Assembly: GCA_018607135.1 (NCBI GenBank)
Contig: JABBCA010000105.1
Location: 1-64,000, forward strand
DNA length: 64,000 nucleotides
DNA from: Opitutales bacterium
GTDB lineage: Bacteria; Verrucomicrobiota; Verrucomicrobiia; Opitutales; Coraliomargaritaceae
Direction: 5' to 3'
This document shows positions 12,169 to 23,272 of the stretch, piece by piece. Position numbers and translations under genes: made by a program. The notes under the pieces were generated by a model that ran no database searches, had not been told where the DNA came from, and worked only from the letters and a program-made list of their open reading frames with translations. Position 1 is the stretch's first letter. Each line of letters starts with the position of its first letter.

Positions 12169-12678
12169 ATGAGCGAAGAAGAAAACAATTCCGTTGAAGA
12201 AGAAGTTAAAGTTGCTGCGGCAGCTGAAGGCGAAGAAGCTGAAGCCCCTGTAAAAAAGGCCGAGACTGCTGAAGATCTTCTCAAGAGCGACCTGGACGGT
12301 GTCAAAATCCGTCGTGCGAAGGGCAGCAAGAACATTACCTCAGGTATCGTGAACGTGCTCGCTACTTTCAATAATACTAAGGTCACTTTCTGCGACCCAC
12401 GTGGTAACGTTATTTCCTGGTCCAGCGCCGGCAAGTGCAACTTCCGTGGTTCACGTAAGTCCACTGCATACGCCGCTCAAGTGGTCACGCAAGACGCAGG
12501 TCGTGTTGCGATGTCACACGGCATGAAGGAAGTAGTCGTGAAGTTGAACGGTCCTGGTATGGGTCGCGACTCTGCAGTCCGTGCACTCCAATCTTTAGGC
12601 ATGATCGTAACCGAAATTATCGATGTGACTCCGGTCCCTCATAATGGTTGCCGTGCTCCAAAACGTCGTCGCGTCTAA
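12169..12678 (+). CDS. rpsK: 30S ribosomal protein S11 with acidic N-terminal extension
   Basis: Platform protein of the 30S that helps shape the mRNA exit and Shine-Dalgarno helix site. The S11 core begins near residue 50 ([20 protein letters not shown]) and ends with [18 protein letters not shown]. In front is a roughly 45-residue Glu/Ala-rich stretch, making the protein 169 residues against about 129 normally. The in-frame ATG has an AAAGGA site, which supports the long form. Confidence 0.96.
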   Translation: MSEEENNSVEEEVKVAAAAEGEEAEAPVKKAETAEDLLKSDLDGVKIRRAKGSKNITSGIVNVLATFNNTKVTFCDPRGNVISWSSAGKCNFRGSRKSTAYAAQVVTQDAGRVAMSHGMKEVVVKLNGPGMGRDSAVRALQSLGMIVTEIIDVTPVPHNGCRAPKRRRV

Positions 12679-12739
12679 TTGTGATTCTGCCACATAGACG
12701 TATACAATAATAGTTAGCAGTTAAAACCAATAATACACC

Positions 12740-13348
12740 ATGGCCCGTTACACAGGACCCACTACTCGTATCAATCGCCGTTTCGGTCAGGCAATCTTTG
12801 CTCCGACTAAGGCATTTGAGCGCAAGCCACACCCTCCAGGCCAACACGGCCCTCGTCTCCGCCGCAAGTTAAGCGACTATGCGGTTGGTTTGAACGAAAA
12901 GCAGAAGCTTCGTTTCATGTATGGCATGACTGAGAAGCAATTCCGCCTCACTTTCGAAAAGGCTAAAGCAACACGTGGTGTTACGGGTGAAATTTTCCTC
13001 AAGATGCTGGAGTCTCGCCTCGACAGCGTGGTCTATCGCCTGGGCTTTGCTAAGTCACGCTCTGCAGCTCGTCAGTTTGTTGGACACGGTCATATCGTCG
13101 TCAACGGTAAAAAGACAGACATCGCTTCTTTCATGGTTAAAGAAGGTGATGAAATCGAAGTTCGCGAACGCACCTCCTCACGCCAACTTGCGACACGAAG
13201 CATGGAAGAGAGTCAAGCGCGCACCACTCCTGAGTGGCTCACGCTCAACGCTGATGCGCTTAAAGCAACAGTGAATCGCCTTCCTTCAGAAGAAGAAACC
13301 GAAGCCGGTATTAATGTTCAACTCATCGTTGAATTCTATAACCGTTAA
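12740..13348 (+). CDS. rpsD: 30S ribosomal protein S4
   Basis: Primary 16S rRNA-binding protein of the 30S body. The 202-residue product starts MARYTGPTTRINRRFGQ, lacks the N-terminal zinc cysteines, and has the S4 RNA-binding domain MLESRLDSVVYRLGFAKSRSAARQFVGHGHIVVNGKK (from about residue 92). Standard alpha-operon location. Confidence 0.96.
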   Translation: MARYTGPTTRINRRFGQAIFAPTKAFERKPHPPGQHGPRLRRKLSDYAVGLNEKQKLRFMYGMTEKQFRLTFEKAKATRGVTGEIFLKMLESRLDSVVYRLGFAKSRSAARQFVGHGHIVVNGKKTDIASFMVKEGDEIEVRERTSSRQLATRSMEESQARTTPEWLTLNADALKATVNRLPSEEETEAGINVQLIVEFYNR

Positions 13349-13413
13349 TCCGTTATCAACGACCACACTGGTCAGACGATCACAATTTAAACTGTTAACA
13401 AAAAGCCCACATT

Positions 13414-14415
<1,002 letters not shown>

Positions 14416-14449
14416 TCACCGCCTTTAGAGGCAAACGAATTTAAAGAAA

Positions 14450-15091
14450 ATGCGTCACAGCAAAAGAAGACATAAACTAGGGGTCTCTGGACCACACCGT
14501 TCAGCAATGATGGGCAACCTTGCAGTTGCTCTCATCACACACGGTCGAATTGAAACGACTCTCCCGAAAGCAAAGGCACTCCGTCCTTTCATCGAGAAGA
14601 TCATCACACTTGCTAAGAAGGCAGAGAAAGCAAACGACGCAGCTCGTAAGCTACACTTCCGCCGTCTAGCGATCGCACGCGTTCGCGATAAGCAAGCAGT
14701 GGCTAAGCTCTTCGATGAGCTCGCAAGCGAGTTCTCCAATCGTGAAGGTGGTTACACACGTATCTACAAGATCGGCCAACGTATCGGCGATGCTGCTGAA
14801 ATGGGCTTGATCGAATTGATCGACGGAAACGATGAAGGTTACGGCAAGCCAAAGAAGAAGGCTGCTAAGAAAGCCTCTAAAAAAGCTACTAAGCAGGAAG
14901 AAGCACCTGCTGAAGCGGCGCCATCTGAAGAAGAAGCTCCGGCTGAAGAAGCAGAACCGGCTCCTGCAGAGGAAGCAAAATCTGAAGAAGCACCAGCAGA
15001 AAAAAAGGCACCTGCAAAGAAGGCTGCTAAGAAAGCTGCAAAAAAGGCAGCAAAGAAAGCGGTTAAAAAAGCAGACAGCGAAGAAGCTTAA
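14450..15091 (+). CDS. rplQ: 50S ribosomal protein L17 with Lys/Ala-rich tail
   Basis: 50S protein near the tunnel exit. The L17 fold occupies about residues 1-128 (MRHSKRRHKLG, HRSAMMGNLAVALITHGRIETT, ETTLPKAKALRPFIEK). The remaining ~85 residues are a low-complexity tail with a Lys/Ala block, a Glu/Ala/Pro block and a second Lys/Ala block of KKAAKKA repeats, giving 213 residues against 115-130 normally. The tail is in frame with no stop and ends just before the operon terminator, so it is part of the protein. Confidence 0.95.
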   Translation: MRHSKRRHKLGVSGPHRSAMMGNLAVALITHGRIETTLPKAKALRPFIEKIITLAKKAEKANDAARKLHFRRLAIARVRDKQAVAKLFDELASEFSNREGGYTRIYKIGQRIGDAAEMGLIELIDGNDEGYGKPKKKAAKKASKKATKQEEAPAEAAPSEEEAPAEEAEPAPAEEAKSEEAPAEKKAPAKKAAKKAAKKAAKKAVKKADSEEA

Positions 15092-15113
15092 GTTTCACTT
15101 CTCATCCATTTAC

Positions 15114-15146
15114 AAAAGCCTGTCCAGAAAGTGGACAGGCTTTTTT
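15114..15146 (+). terminator. Rho-independent terminator of the ribosomal operon
   Basis: A perfect 12-bp stem: AAAAGCCTGTCC (15114-15125), 7-base loop, then GGACAGGC followed by T6. It lies 22 bases after the rplQ stop and ends the merged ribosomal transcript. Confidence 0.93.
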
Positions 15147-15243
15147 GTATTCCAATTACAAGGCGTGGTGGGGTAAGAGCATGGACTCTCTCACCGTAAG
15201 TGCCTCCTGAGGGAATCTTTGTTTGTAAGTCAGCTGCTGGAGG

Positions 15244-15258
15244 CATGCCGCCGGCATG
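15244..15258. repeat. 15-bp palindrome in the rplQ-response regulator spacer
   Basis: CATGCCG, one central C, then CGGCATG: a perfect odd palindrome in a 265-base spacer that otherwise holds only the operon terminator. It lies about 100 bases beyond the stop of the minus-strand regulator. It has no T-run, so it is not an obvious terminator. Function unknown. Confidence 0.4.
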
Positions 15259-15356
15259 TTGCAAAACAATTCGCTTATAGTCAGCTATGAATCCGTATTG
15301 CTGCGTCGCGCGCGTTACTCATAGTTCACAGCAAGACTGCGCAATCACGAAGTGCT

Positions 15357-16001
15357 CTAGTTACCCATGACGATCAGGCCGTTGCTGATCGCATAGCGGG
15401 TAAGGCTCGCTACGTCGTGCAAGTCGAGCTTGCGCATCAAATTTGTCCGATGGTTCTCGGCGGTCTTCACACTGATGCTTAATTTTTCCGCAATGTCTCG
15501 TGTGCTGTTGCTTTCCGCGATCAACTGCAAAATTTCACGTTCGCGTTTTGTTAAGATATTAATTCCACAGTCGCTGCTTTTTGGGTCGGCCATTGCGTGG
15601 CGGAGCAGTTGTGCAACATCAGGGCCAAAGTAACTGCCGCCACTGGATACAATTTCAATTCCTTTGCGTAACTCAGATAGTGGTGCCGACTTTTCGACGA
15701 AGCCGTGAGCACCTGCTTGTAGTAGTTCACGGACAAGACCGGGGGTTTGATAACCTGAAAAGATCAATACGCGCGTCTCTGGAAGCTCCTTAGTAAACCG
15801 TCGGAGAACTTCCGTTCCGTTCAGATTTGGCAACATAACGTCGAGTATGACAAAGTCAGGCTTTTGCTCCAGGCAAAGTTCGCAGCCTTCGAGACCGTCG
15901 CCGCTTTCAATGATTACATTATACTCGTTTTGTGAAAGAACCGCTTGGCTGACCATTTCGCGAATGGCAGTTTGGTCCTCGATAATTGCTACGGTTTTCA
16001 T
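15357..16001 (-). CDS. NarL/FixJ-type response regulator
   Basis: Two-component transcription regulator of 214 residues. An N-terminal receiver domain ([13 protein letters not shown], phospho-accepting Asp in [12 protein letters not shown] about residue 53, Lys in VEKSAPL) is joined to a LuxR-type helix-turn-helix ([43 protein letters not shown]). No histidine kinase is adjacent, so its input is unknown. It is read away from tRNA-Ser and yifB, all on minus. Confidence 0.93.
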   Translation of the reverse strand: MKTVAIIEDQTAIREMVSQAVLSQNEYNVIIESGDGLEGCELCLEQKPDFVILDVMLPNLNGTEVLRRFTKELPETRVLIFSGYQTPGLVRELLQAGAHGFVEKSAPLSELRKGIEIVSSGGSYFGPDVAQLLRHAMADPKSSDCGINILTKREREILQLIAESNSTRDIAEKLSISVKTAENHRTNLMRKLDLHDVASLTRYAISNGLIVMGN

Positions 16002-16014
16002 TGAGTAATAAAAA

Positions 16015-16102
<88 letters not shown>

Positions 16103-16163
16103 GTCGGTCATGTCTGATAATGTTTAGGGTAGTTCGAAGGGGGAGTGCAAGTCGTTAAATCAA

Positions 16164-17711
16164 CTAATAAAATAAATTTCGATCTAGACTACGGTATTGT
16201 ATGGCTTCTAGCAAGTGAGGGGTGTCGATTTTTTGACTTTGGGCAAGATCTGCAATGGTTCGAGCGACTTTTAAAATACGGTCATAAGCCCGAGCGGAGA
16301 GTGAAAGTTGCTCCATTGCTTGCTGTAGAAGATCGCCCTGTTCCTTGTTGATCGTGCAATATTTGCGAATTTGAGAGTGCGACATGCGTGCATTGCATCG
16401 CTCAGAGGGAACTGAAGTGTCAGAAAAGCGTTCTTTTTGCTGTAGTCGTGCTTGCTCACAGCGGGCGCGAATGGTGGCAGAGCTTTCCCCTGGTTGTGTA
16501 TCGCGGAGCTCCTTGATACGAAGCGCAGGGGCTTCAATGTGTAAATCGATACGGTCCAATAGTGGACCGCTGATTTTGGAACGATAGCGCTGAATTTGTG
16601 GAACGGTGCAGCGACATTCGCGTGAAGTATCACCAGTGTATCCGCAAGGGCATGGGTTCATGGCTGCGATCAACATGACATTGCAAGGCAAAGTAATCTT
16701 GCCCGCGCTGCGCGAGATGCTGACTTTTCCGTCCTCCAGTGGTTGGCGTAAGACTTCAAGCGCGGAGCGTTTAAATTCCGGCAGTTCGTCTAAGAAAAGG
16801 ACGCCATTGTGCGCTAGGGAGATCTCTCCAGGCCCAGGGATGGTGCCACCGCCGAGTAGGCCGACATCACTGATCGTGTGGTGGGGGCTGCGGAATGGGC
16901 GTTTAAAGACGCGGTTTTCCTGCGAAAGGGTGATGCCTGCAGCCGATTGTATACTCAAGATTTCCAGAAACTCGTCGGTTTCTGGTTGTGGCATGATCGT
17001 GGGAATGCGCTTGGCGATCATACTCTTACCCGAGCCTGGTGAGCCGATCATTAGGAGATTGTGACCTCCACTGACTGCGATTTCGACTGCTCGGCGAACT
17101 GCGTGTTGCCCTTTGACTTCTGAAAAGTCCAAAGGTTGAGCCTCTGCCGGCTTTTGGTAAAAGCAGCTTTGACTGGAGGGGAGGGGCTCGATTTCGAGTT
17201 CTCCGTTTAGAAAGCGAACCGTTTGGTCGAGGCTCGTCACGGGGTAAATATTCACTTCGCTGACAAGTGCGGCTTCGTCTGCGGATTCGGCAGGGATGAT
17301 GAGGCCTTGTTTACCGCTTTTTCTTGCGAGCAGAGCCATAGCGAGTGCGCCCCGTATCGGGCGTGTCTTGCCAGACAGGCTGAGCTCGCCTGCGATCAGG
17401 AAGTCGTTGAGGCGTTCTTCTTGGCACTGCTTCATTGAAGCGAGTATGCCGATGGCAATGGGTAAATCGTAGGCGGGGCCTTCTTTGCGTAGGTCGCCTG
17501 GAGCTAGATTGATCGTCGTGCGGGTGGCGGGCATACGATAGCCGCTATTGGTGATCGCAGAAAAGACGCGATCCTGTGACTCTTTGACGGCGGCATCGGG
17601 TAGTCCGACTAAAATAAATTTGAGTTCTCCAGCTTCTCCGGTATTCACTTCTACTTGAACAGGATGGGCATCGACGCCTACAAGGGCTGCAGATTGGGTT
17701 ACGGCTAACAT
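16164..17711 (-). CDS. comM: YifB/ComM family Mg-chelatase-like ATPase
   Basis: AAA+ ATPase of 515 residues. ComM in Vibrio and Haemophilus is a branch-migration helicase that helps integrate incoming DNA in natural transformation. Domains: N-terminal Lon-like fold (residues 1-170), then Walker [14 protein letters not shown], Walker [10 protein letters not shown], and a C-terminal lid. [16 protein letters not shown] cysteine cluster follows AAMNP. With the pilus genes downstream it fits a transformation role, but the family is widespread. Divergent from coaE. Confidence 0.9.
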   Translation of the reverse strand: MLAVTQSAALVGVDAHPVQVEVNTGEAGELKFILVGLPDAAVKESQDRVFSAITNSGYRMPATRTTINLAPGDLRKEGPAYDLPIAIGILASMKQCQEERLNDFLIAGELSLSGKTRPIRGALAMALLARKSGKQGLIIPAESADEAALVSEVNIYPVTSLDQTVRFLNGELEIEPLPSSQSCFYQKPAEAQPLDFSEVKGQHAVRRAVEIAVSGGHNLLMIGSPGSGKSMIAKRIPTIMPQPETDEFLEILSIQSAAGITLSQENRVFKRPFRSPHHTISDVGLLGGGTIPGPGEISLAHNGVLFLDELPEFKRSALEVLRQPLEDGKVSISRSAGKITLPCNVMLIAAMNPCPCGYTGDTSRECRCTVPQIQRYRSKISGPLLDRIDLHIEAPALRIKELRDTQPGESSATIRARCEQARLQQKERFSDTSVPSERCNARMSHSQIRKYCTINKEQGDLLQQAMEQLSLSARAYDRILKVARTIADLAQSQKIDTPHLLEAIQYRSLDRNLFY

Positions 17712-17806
17712 TTTTCGTGAGTTCTGAAAAAAAGAGTGAACAATGTTTCACATAAGTCACTCATTAACTTTTTAAAGCTAACAGTTTTGAGCATATTTTA
17801 ATTATT

Positions 17807-18385
17807 TTGAAGATTGGACTTACAGGCGGAATTGGCTGCGGGAAATCCACCGTAGTTCAGCTTTTTAAAGAGGCTGGATGGATCACGATTGAATCGGATG
17901 AAATTGTAAGAAATTTGTTGTCCAGCTCTACTGAGGTGCAAGCTGCTTTGCGTGGGCACTGGGCAGGTCGTGTTTTTACTGTATCTGGAAAAGTGGATCG
18001 CAAGGCGATTGCTGCGATTGTTTTTAACGATACTCGTGAGCTCGAATGGCTGGAAACTCTGTTGCATCCACTGGTGCGGTCTGCTTGGTCGAGTGCACTG
18101 TCTGCCGACTCTGATATGAATTACTTGGTCGAGATCCCCTTACTGTTTGAAAAAAGGCTTGAAACTGAGTTCGATTTAACTGTCTGTGTTATCAGTTCTC
18201 CTGATGTTGTTGAAGCCCGTATGGTTCGCAGAGGTTACACAGGAGCCGAAGTGGAGCAGCGCCGTTCTCGGCAAATGCCGCTTCAAGAAAAAGCCCAACG
18301 TGCTGACCGTGTAATTTCAAATGACGGCAGTTTAGAATTTTTAAAACGACAAACCAATCGATTGATCGAAGAGATCCAGGCCTAG
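17807..18385 (+). CDS. coaE: Dephospho-CoA kinase
   Basis: Last step of coenzyme A synthesis: phosphorylates the 3'-OH of dephospho-CoA with ATP. The 192-residue product has the P-loop GLTGGIGCGKST at residues 4-15 and VEIPLLFEK. The start is a TTG at 17807, giving MKIGLTGG, the normal family N-terminus; no ATG lies in a suitable place. Divergent from the yifB gene and 75 bases before rho. Confidence 0.94.
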   Translation: MKIGLTGGIGCGKSTVVQLFKEAGWITIESDEIVRNLLSSSTEVQAALRGHWAGRVFTVSGKVDRKAIAAIVFNDTRELEWLETLLHPLVRSAWSSALSADSDMNYLVEIPLLFEKRLETEFDLTVCVISSPDVVEARMVRRGYTGAEVEQRRSRQMPLQEKAQRADRVISNDGSLEFLKRQTNRLIEEIQA

Positions 18386-18460
18386 ATTATCTAGGTAACC
18401 CCTTAATGAATAATCGCCGCTCGATGCATGAGCCGCGAACGAGAATTACAAATTCCTATG

Positions 18461-20350
18461 AGTGAAGAAGAAAACACCCTCGTGCCAGGCGAGATTACTC
18501 CCGGCGAAGTGAAGGCACCCGTTAAGAAGCGTGCCACTAAAAAAGCCGCTAAAAAGGTAGCTAAAAAGGCAGCTAAGAAACGAGCGACTAGGAAGAAAGC
18601 GGTCGCGAGTAGCGATACTCAGCAAGGCGACATGTTTACAGACGCTCCTGCTGCCCAAAAGTCTGACAAGCCAGCTGAGAAATTTGTCTATTCAACGGAC
18701 TCTGATGATCAACCCTTTGCTGATACTGACTCCAAAGCCGCAAAAGCACCCAAGGATGCTGGGGTCACCAAGTCTAAAGAAGAGACTGTGGACGCTAGTG
18801 CCGAGAGCGGTCAAAAGGGCGGTCGTCCCAATCAGAAGCAAGGTGGACGTAAGCCACATCATTCGAATCAGAAGCAGCACGATCGTGGCAACCGCAACAA
18901 TCGGAACAATAAGTTTAACAAGAACAAAAAAGGCAAGGGGCGCTGGCAGAATAAGAAACGTCGCCCGCAGGAGGACGAAACTCCAATTGAATTTGGGGAC
19001 TTGCTCGAATTTGAGGCACTTGAAAAGCTTGATACGATCCATGTGCTTGCTGCGGAACTGACTGAGGCAGGCAGTGAGGAGACAGTTGATTTTAACCGTA
19101 TCTACGACCTACAGTTACCTGAGCTGCGCGCTGAGGTTGAGTCGCTTTCTTTGGAGAGCGTCCCGCACGCTCCGAATCGCGATCAATTAATCAATGCACT
19201 CGTTGCGCACGCTGGAGCAAATAAAGTTCCAATACAGACGATTGGCGTGCTTGAGATTATGGAAGAAGATGAAGGTGGCATCCTCGTTTATCAGCGCGAT
19301 AGCTACCGAATCAAGGCATTGAGCGCATATGTTCCGCAGGCATTTATCGAACACTATGGCTTGCAGCGCGGTCATATCGTTAAGGCACAGTTACATCCGC
19401 ATCGTGAAAACGAGTCCTGCCCATTTGTCGTCAAGGTGAACGAGGTCATGGGGCAAGACCCAGAGACGCTGAGTGAAATTGTGCCGTTCACAGAACGTGT
19501 TCCCTATTATCCGCTCGATCGTATTCTAATGGAGGCTGACAGTGAGTCAAAGTGGGATAATCTTTCAATGCGTGTGGTGGATTGCTTAACACCAATTGGT
19601 TTTGGGCAACGTGGATTGATAGTGGCTCCACCTCGCACTGGTAAAACTGTTCTCATGCAAGGCATGGCAAATTCAATTCAGCGTAACTATCCAGATGCGC
19701 ATCTGATTATCTTGTTGATTGATGAGCGCCCAGAGGAAGTTACGGATTTTCGCCGTCAAGTGAGTGGGGAAGTGATCAGTTCCACATTTGACGAGTCTGC
19801 GGAAAGCCATGTGCATGCAGCCGAGATGGTTATCGAGAAGGCACGCCGCATGGTCGAGGTTGGTAAAGATGTGGTGATTCTCCTTGATTCAATTACTCGT
19901 TTGGCACGTGCTTATAATACAACTATGCCGAGCAGTGGTAAGATTCTTTCTGGTGGTGTGGAGGCGAATGCGCTGCAAAAACCTAAGCGGTTCTTCGGAT
20001 CGGCTCGTAATATTGAGGATGGCGGTAGCTTGACCATCATTGCGACCGCACTGGTTGAAACGGGAAGCAAGATGGATGAAGTTATCTTTGAGGAGTTTAA
20101 AGGGACTGGTAACATGGAGTTGCACCTCGATAGAGGTCTTTCGGATAAGCGTATTTTCCCAGCTTTGAGTATGGATAAGAGCGGCACACGTAAGGAAGAG
20201 TTGCTCTATCACCCCGACGAAATGTTGAAAATTTATTCATTGCGAAGAGCGATGAAAGGACTACCTTCTACAGACGCCATGGAAATGCTCATACAACGTA
20301 TCAAGAAAACCAACACGAATGCGGAGTTCTTGATGAGCGTTTCCCGCTAA
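18461..20350 (+). CDS. rho: Transcription termination factor Rho with disordered N-terminal region
   Basis: RNA-dependent hexameric ATPase that ends transcription. The catalytic core is complete: [17 protein letters not shown] (Walker A), [32 protein letters not shown] and the C-terminal [23 protein letters not shown]. In front of the RNA-binding domain are about 180 unusual residues: Lys/Ala repeats like those of L17, then a Gly/Asn/Gln/Arg/Lys-rich stretch. Total is 629 residues against 419 in E. coli. The start chosen gives MSEEENTL; an ATG 33 bases upstream (18428) is also possible. Confidence 0.95.
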   Translation, partial: SEEENTLVPGEITPGEVKAPVKKRATKKAAKKVAKKAAKKRATRKKAVASSDTQQGDMFTDAPAAQKSDKPAEKFVYSTDSDDQPFADTDSKAAKAPKDAGVTKSKEETVDASAESGQKGGRPNQKQGGRKPHHSNQKQHDRGNRNNRNNKFNKNKKGKGRWQNKKRRPQEDETPIEFGDLLEFEALEKLDTIHVLAAELTEAGSEETVDFNRIYDLQLPELRAEVESLSLESVPHAPNRDQLINALVAHAGANKVPIQTIGVLEIMEEDEGGILVYQRDSYRIKALSAYVPQAFIEHYGLQRGHIVKAQLHPHRENESCPFVVKVNEVMGQDPETLSEIVPFTERVPYYPLDRILMEADSESKWDNLSMRVVDCLTPIGFGQRGLIVAPPRTGKTVLMQGMANSIQRNYPDAHLIILLIDERPEEVTDFRRQVSGEVISSTFDESAESHVHAAEMVIEKARRMVEVGKDVVILLDSITRLARAYNTTMPSSGKILSGGVEANALQKPKRFFGSARNIEDGGSLTIIATALVETGSKMDEVIFEEFKGTGNMELHLDRGLSDKRIFPALSMDKSGTRKEELLYHPDEMLKIYSLRRAMKGLPSTDAMEMLIQRIKKTNTNAEFLMSVSR

Positions 20351-20397
20351 TTTCCCCGCTCTCCATACCTCTTTACATCCCCCTAAACTTAATATCT

Positions 20398-22116
20398 GTG
20401 ACTTCCGACGACGAATTTGTTCTTCAACTGTTAACTGATAAAGGAATCCTAGATTCCGACACACTGACCGCGGCACGCGATGCTGTTGCTGAGGCTGACT
20501 CGGTCAGCAATGTTGACTCTGCGATCATTGATCATCTGCTCGATGGCCATAAGCTGACACAAATGCAGATTGCTGAGGTCTTGGCGGCTGAGTTCAACAT
20601 GGATGTTGTCGACTTGCACGATGTTCGTGCGTCACCTCATGCATTGGAGATTGTGACTCATGATTTGGCGAGCCGCTACAAAGTCTTCCCGTTGGAGATC
20701 GATGACAACGAGGCTGAATTGGCAGTTCATGACCCCTTGGACATGGACACGATCGATAGTCTGAGCCACGTGCTCAAACGCACGATTGTGAGTCGCGTAG
20801 CACCACTAGAAGATATTGAGAGTGCGATTCATCAATATTACGAAGGCGCGAAAGCGGATAGTAATGTTCATGAGATGTTTTCTGATGAGAGTGGCGATCC
20901 TTTGATTGACCTGCCGACAGGTGAAGAAGCGGGTGTCGCAGAAGAAGAGGCACCTATTATTCGTTATGTGCATATGGTGATTTCGGAGGCGCTGCGCCGC
21001 CGTGCGTCCGATATACATATGGAGCCTTTGGAAAAGCGCTTTCGGGTGAGGTATCGTATTGATGGAGTGCTACACGAAGTGGAAAATCCACCCAAGCGTT
21101 TGCAGCCGTCGATTGTTTCACGCATTAAATTGATGTCTAACGTCAGTATTGCGGAAAAACGTGTGCCTCAAGATGGACGTATCAATATCACCGTTGGCCC
21201 TAAGGTAATCGATTTGCGTGTTTCGACCCTGCCGACTGCGTTTGGTGAGAGCATTGTAATGCGTATTTTGGATAAGGAAGGTCTGAACCTTGGCTTGCCT
21301 CAACTCGGGTTTTTCAGTGATGACCAAGCAGCTTTTGAGCGTGTGATCGCCATGCCTGATGGTATCTTTCTGGTGACTGGTCCGACTGGTTCTGGTAAAT
21401 CAACCACACTCTATTCTGCGCTGAATTGTATCAATCACCCAGACCGTAAAATTATTACAGTAGAAGACCCAGTAGAGTATGAGATGGTGGGCATTAATCA
21501 GGTTCAAGTCCGACGTGAGGTTGGAATGACCTTTTCCGCTGCGCTACGCTCGATGTTGCGTCAGGCTCCAAATATTATCATGGTGGGGGAAATTCGTGAT
21601 AAGGAAACTGCTGAAATTGCCGTGAATGCTTCCCTAACTGGACACATGGTGTTCAGCACATTGCATACTAATGACGCCCCAAGCGCGGTCAGTCGTTTGA
21701 TTGATATTGGGATTAAGCCGTTTTTGGTGTCTGCATCCGTTCGCGCAGTGCTCGCACAACGTTTAGTGCGCCGTATTTGCCCAAATTGCAAGGCCACCGA
21801 TACGCCAGATGAACGTCATTTGAATTCATTAGGCATACGCTCCGATCAGGCGGTGGATGCTACATTTATGCGTGGCACTGGTTGTGAAAAGTGTAATTCT
21901 ACGGGCTTTCGTGGTCGTGTGGGCATTTTCGAGATTTTCAATGTGAACGAAGAACTTCAAAGCATGATCTACGAAGAAGCTAGCTTGGTTGCCTTGCGTA
22001 ACAAGGCACGTGAAATGGGCATGCGGAGTATGCGTGAAGATGGTATTCGTAAGGTAATCGCTGGTGTGACCACGCCAGAAGAAGTGCTGCATGCAACTGT
22101 AGAAGATTCTGTTTAA
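20398..22116 (+). CDS. pilB: PilB/GspE-type pilus assembly ATPase
   Basis: Cytoplasmic hexameric ATPase that powers type IV pilus extension or type II secretion. The 572-residue product has an N-terminal MshEN-like domain (residues 1-150), Walker [14 protein letters not shown], the Asp/His boxes ([17 protein letters not shown]), Walker B-like IIMVGEIRD, and a zinc-binding pair CPNC/CEKC near residues 460-500. The start is GTG at 20398. Followed by pilT, a second pilB and pilC on the same strand. Confidence 0.92.
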   Translation: MTSDDEFVLQLLTDKGILDSDTLTAARDAVAEADSVSNVDSAIIDHLLDGHKLTQMQIAEVLAAEFNMDVVDLHDVRASPHALEIVTHDLASRYKVFPLEIDDNEAELAVHDPLDMDTIDSLSHVLKRTIVSRVAPLEDIESAIHQYYEGAKADSNVHEMFSDESGDPLIDLPTGEEAGVAEEEAPIIRYVHMVISEALRRRASDIHMEPLEKRFRVRYRIDGVLHEVENPPKRLQPSIVSRIKLMSNVSIAEKRVPQDGRINITVGPKVIDLRVSTLPTAFGESIVMRILDKEGLNLGLPQLGFFSDDQAAFERVIAMPDGIFLVTGPTGSGKSTTLYSALNCINHPDRKIITVEDPVEYEMVGINQVQVRREVGMTFSAALRSMLRQAPNIIMVGEIRDKETAEIAVNASLTGHMVFSTLHTNDAPSAVSRLIDIGIKPFLVSASVRAVLAQRLVRRICPNCKATDTPDERHLNSLGIRSDQAVDATFMRGTGCEKCNSTGFRGRVGIFEIFNVNEELQSMIYEEASLVALRNKAREMGMRSMREDGIRKVIAGVTTPEEVLHATVEDSV

Positions 22117-22145
22117 TTAAACATAACCACTAACGAAGTAATATT

Positions 22146-23225
22146 ATGAGCTACGAAATGAATGATCTGTTGGAACTGATGGTTGATCAGGATGCATCCG
22201 ACTTGCACATTCAGGTCAACCAGCCACCAACACTTCGTATCAGTGGAACCATGACACCAGTCGAAGGTGACCCGCTTTCTCCACAAGATACCGAGGATTT
22301 GATGAAGGCGATCACTTCTTCATCGAGTCAAGAGAAGCTAAAGACGAGTGGTGGTGCTGACTTCGGTTTCGCTTACATGGACGTTGCCCGCTTTCGTGTG
22401 AGCGTGATGCGAGCGAAGGGTAATTATGGAATGGTCTTACGCCAAATTCCGAATGAAATGTTTAGCCTCACCAACATTGGTCTTCCAGATAAGATCAAAG
22501 AGCTAATCACGCGGCCTCGTGGGCTGATCCTCGTAACAGGGCCGACGGGCTCTGGTAAGTCGACCACATTGGCATCCATGATCAACTGGATTAATGAGCA
22601 CAGTGATGGTCACATAATCACCATTGAAGATCCGATCGAGTATTACCACGAACATAAAAATTGCATCGTGACTCAGCGTGAAGTCGGCAATGATGTGATG
22701 TCATTTTCCGATGCGTTGCGCGGTGCGCTTCGTCAAGATCCGGACGTGATTTTAGTCGGAGAAATGCGCGACCTTGAAACGATTGAAGCAGCAGTGGGTG
22801 CTGCCGAAACAGGTCACCTCGTTTTCGCTACTTTGCATACTACCGGAGCGGCGCGCACCGTGGATCGTATTGTGGATGCATTTCCTGCATCGATGAAGGA
22901 TCAGATGCGCACTCAGTTGGCATCTTCCGTAATCGCCGTCATCTCACAGGTCTTGTGTAAGAAAAAAGGTGGTGGTCGCATTGCATCGTTCGAAATTATG
23001 GTCACCACGACATCGATCTCGCAATTGATTCGTGAGAATAAAACCTATCGTATCGCATCTGACATTCAGACAGGGGCAGTGCACGGTATGATCAGCCTCG
23101 ATGCGCACTTAATGAATTTATACAATAAGGATTTAATTAGTGCCAATGAAGCGCTTTCTAAGTCACAACAACCCGATGAAATGCGACAGAAATTGCTCGA
23201 TAATGGAGCAAAGCTCGCCACTTAA
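22146..23225 (+). CDS. pilT: Twitching motility retraction ATPase PilT
   Basis: Powers pilus retraction, needed for twitching and DNA uptake. The 359-residue product has the short N-terminal domain ([21 protein letters not shown]), Walker [32 protein letters not shown] and the AGXA-like [20 protein letters not shown] region. It lacks the zinc cysteines of PilB. Its presence marks the cluster as a type IV pilus system rather than plain type II secretion. Confidence 0.93.
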   Translation: MSYEMNDLLELMVDQDASDLHIQVNQPPTLRISGTMTPVEGDPLSPQDTEDLMKAITSSSSQEKLKTSGGADFGFAYMDVARFRVSVMRAKGNYGMVLRQIPNEMFSLTNIGLPDKIKELITRPRGLILVTGPTGSGKSTTLASMINWINEHSDGHIITIEDPIEYYHEHKNCIVTQREVGNDVMSFSDALRGALRQDPDVILVGEMRDLETIEAAVGAAETGHLVFATLHTTGAARTVDRIVDAFPASMKDQMRTQLASSVIAVISQVLCKKKGGGRIASFEIMVTTTSISQLIRENKTYRIASDIQTGAVHGMISLDAHLMNLYNKDLISANEALSKSQQPDEMRQKLLDNGAKLAT

Positions 23226-23272
23226 TTTACCTGTTACTCTAAAACTTTCGCTTTAGATCATTATTCCCCCTC

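Noticed and set aside
14860-15080. DNA repeats in the 3' end of rplQ as a mobile or CRISPR-like element
   Set aside because: The repeats are Lys/Ala codons in frame with L17, with irregular units and no spacers.
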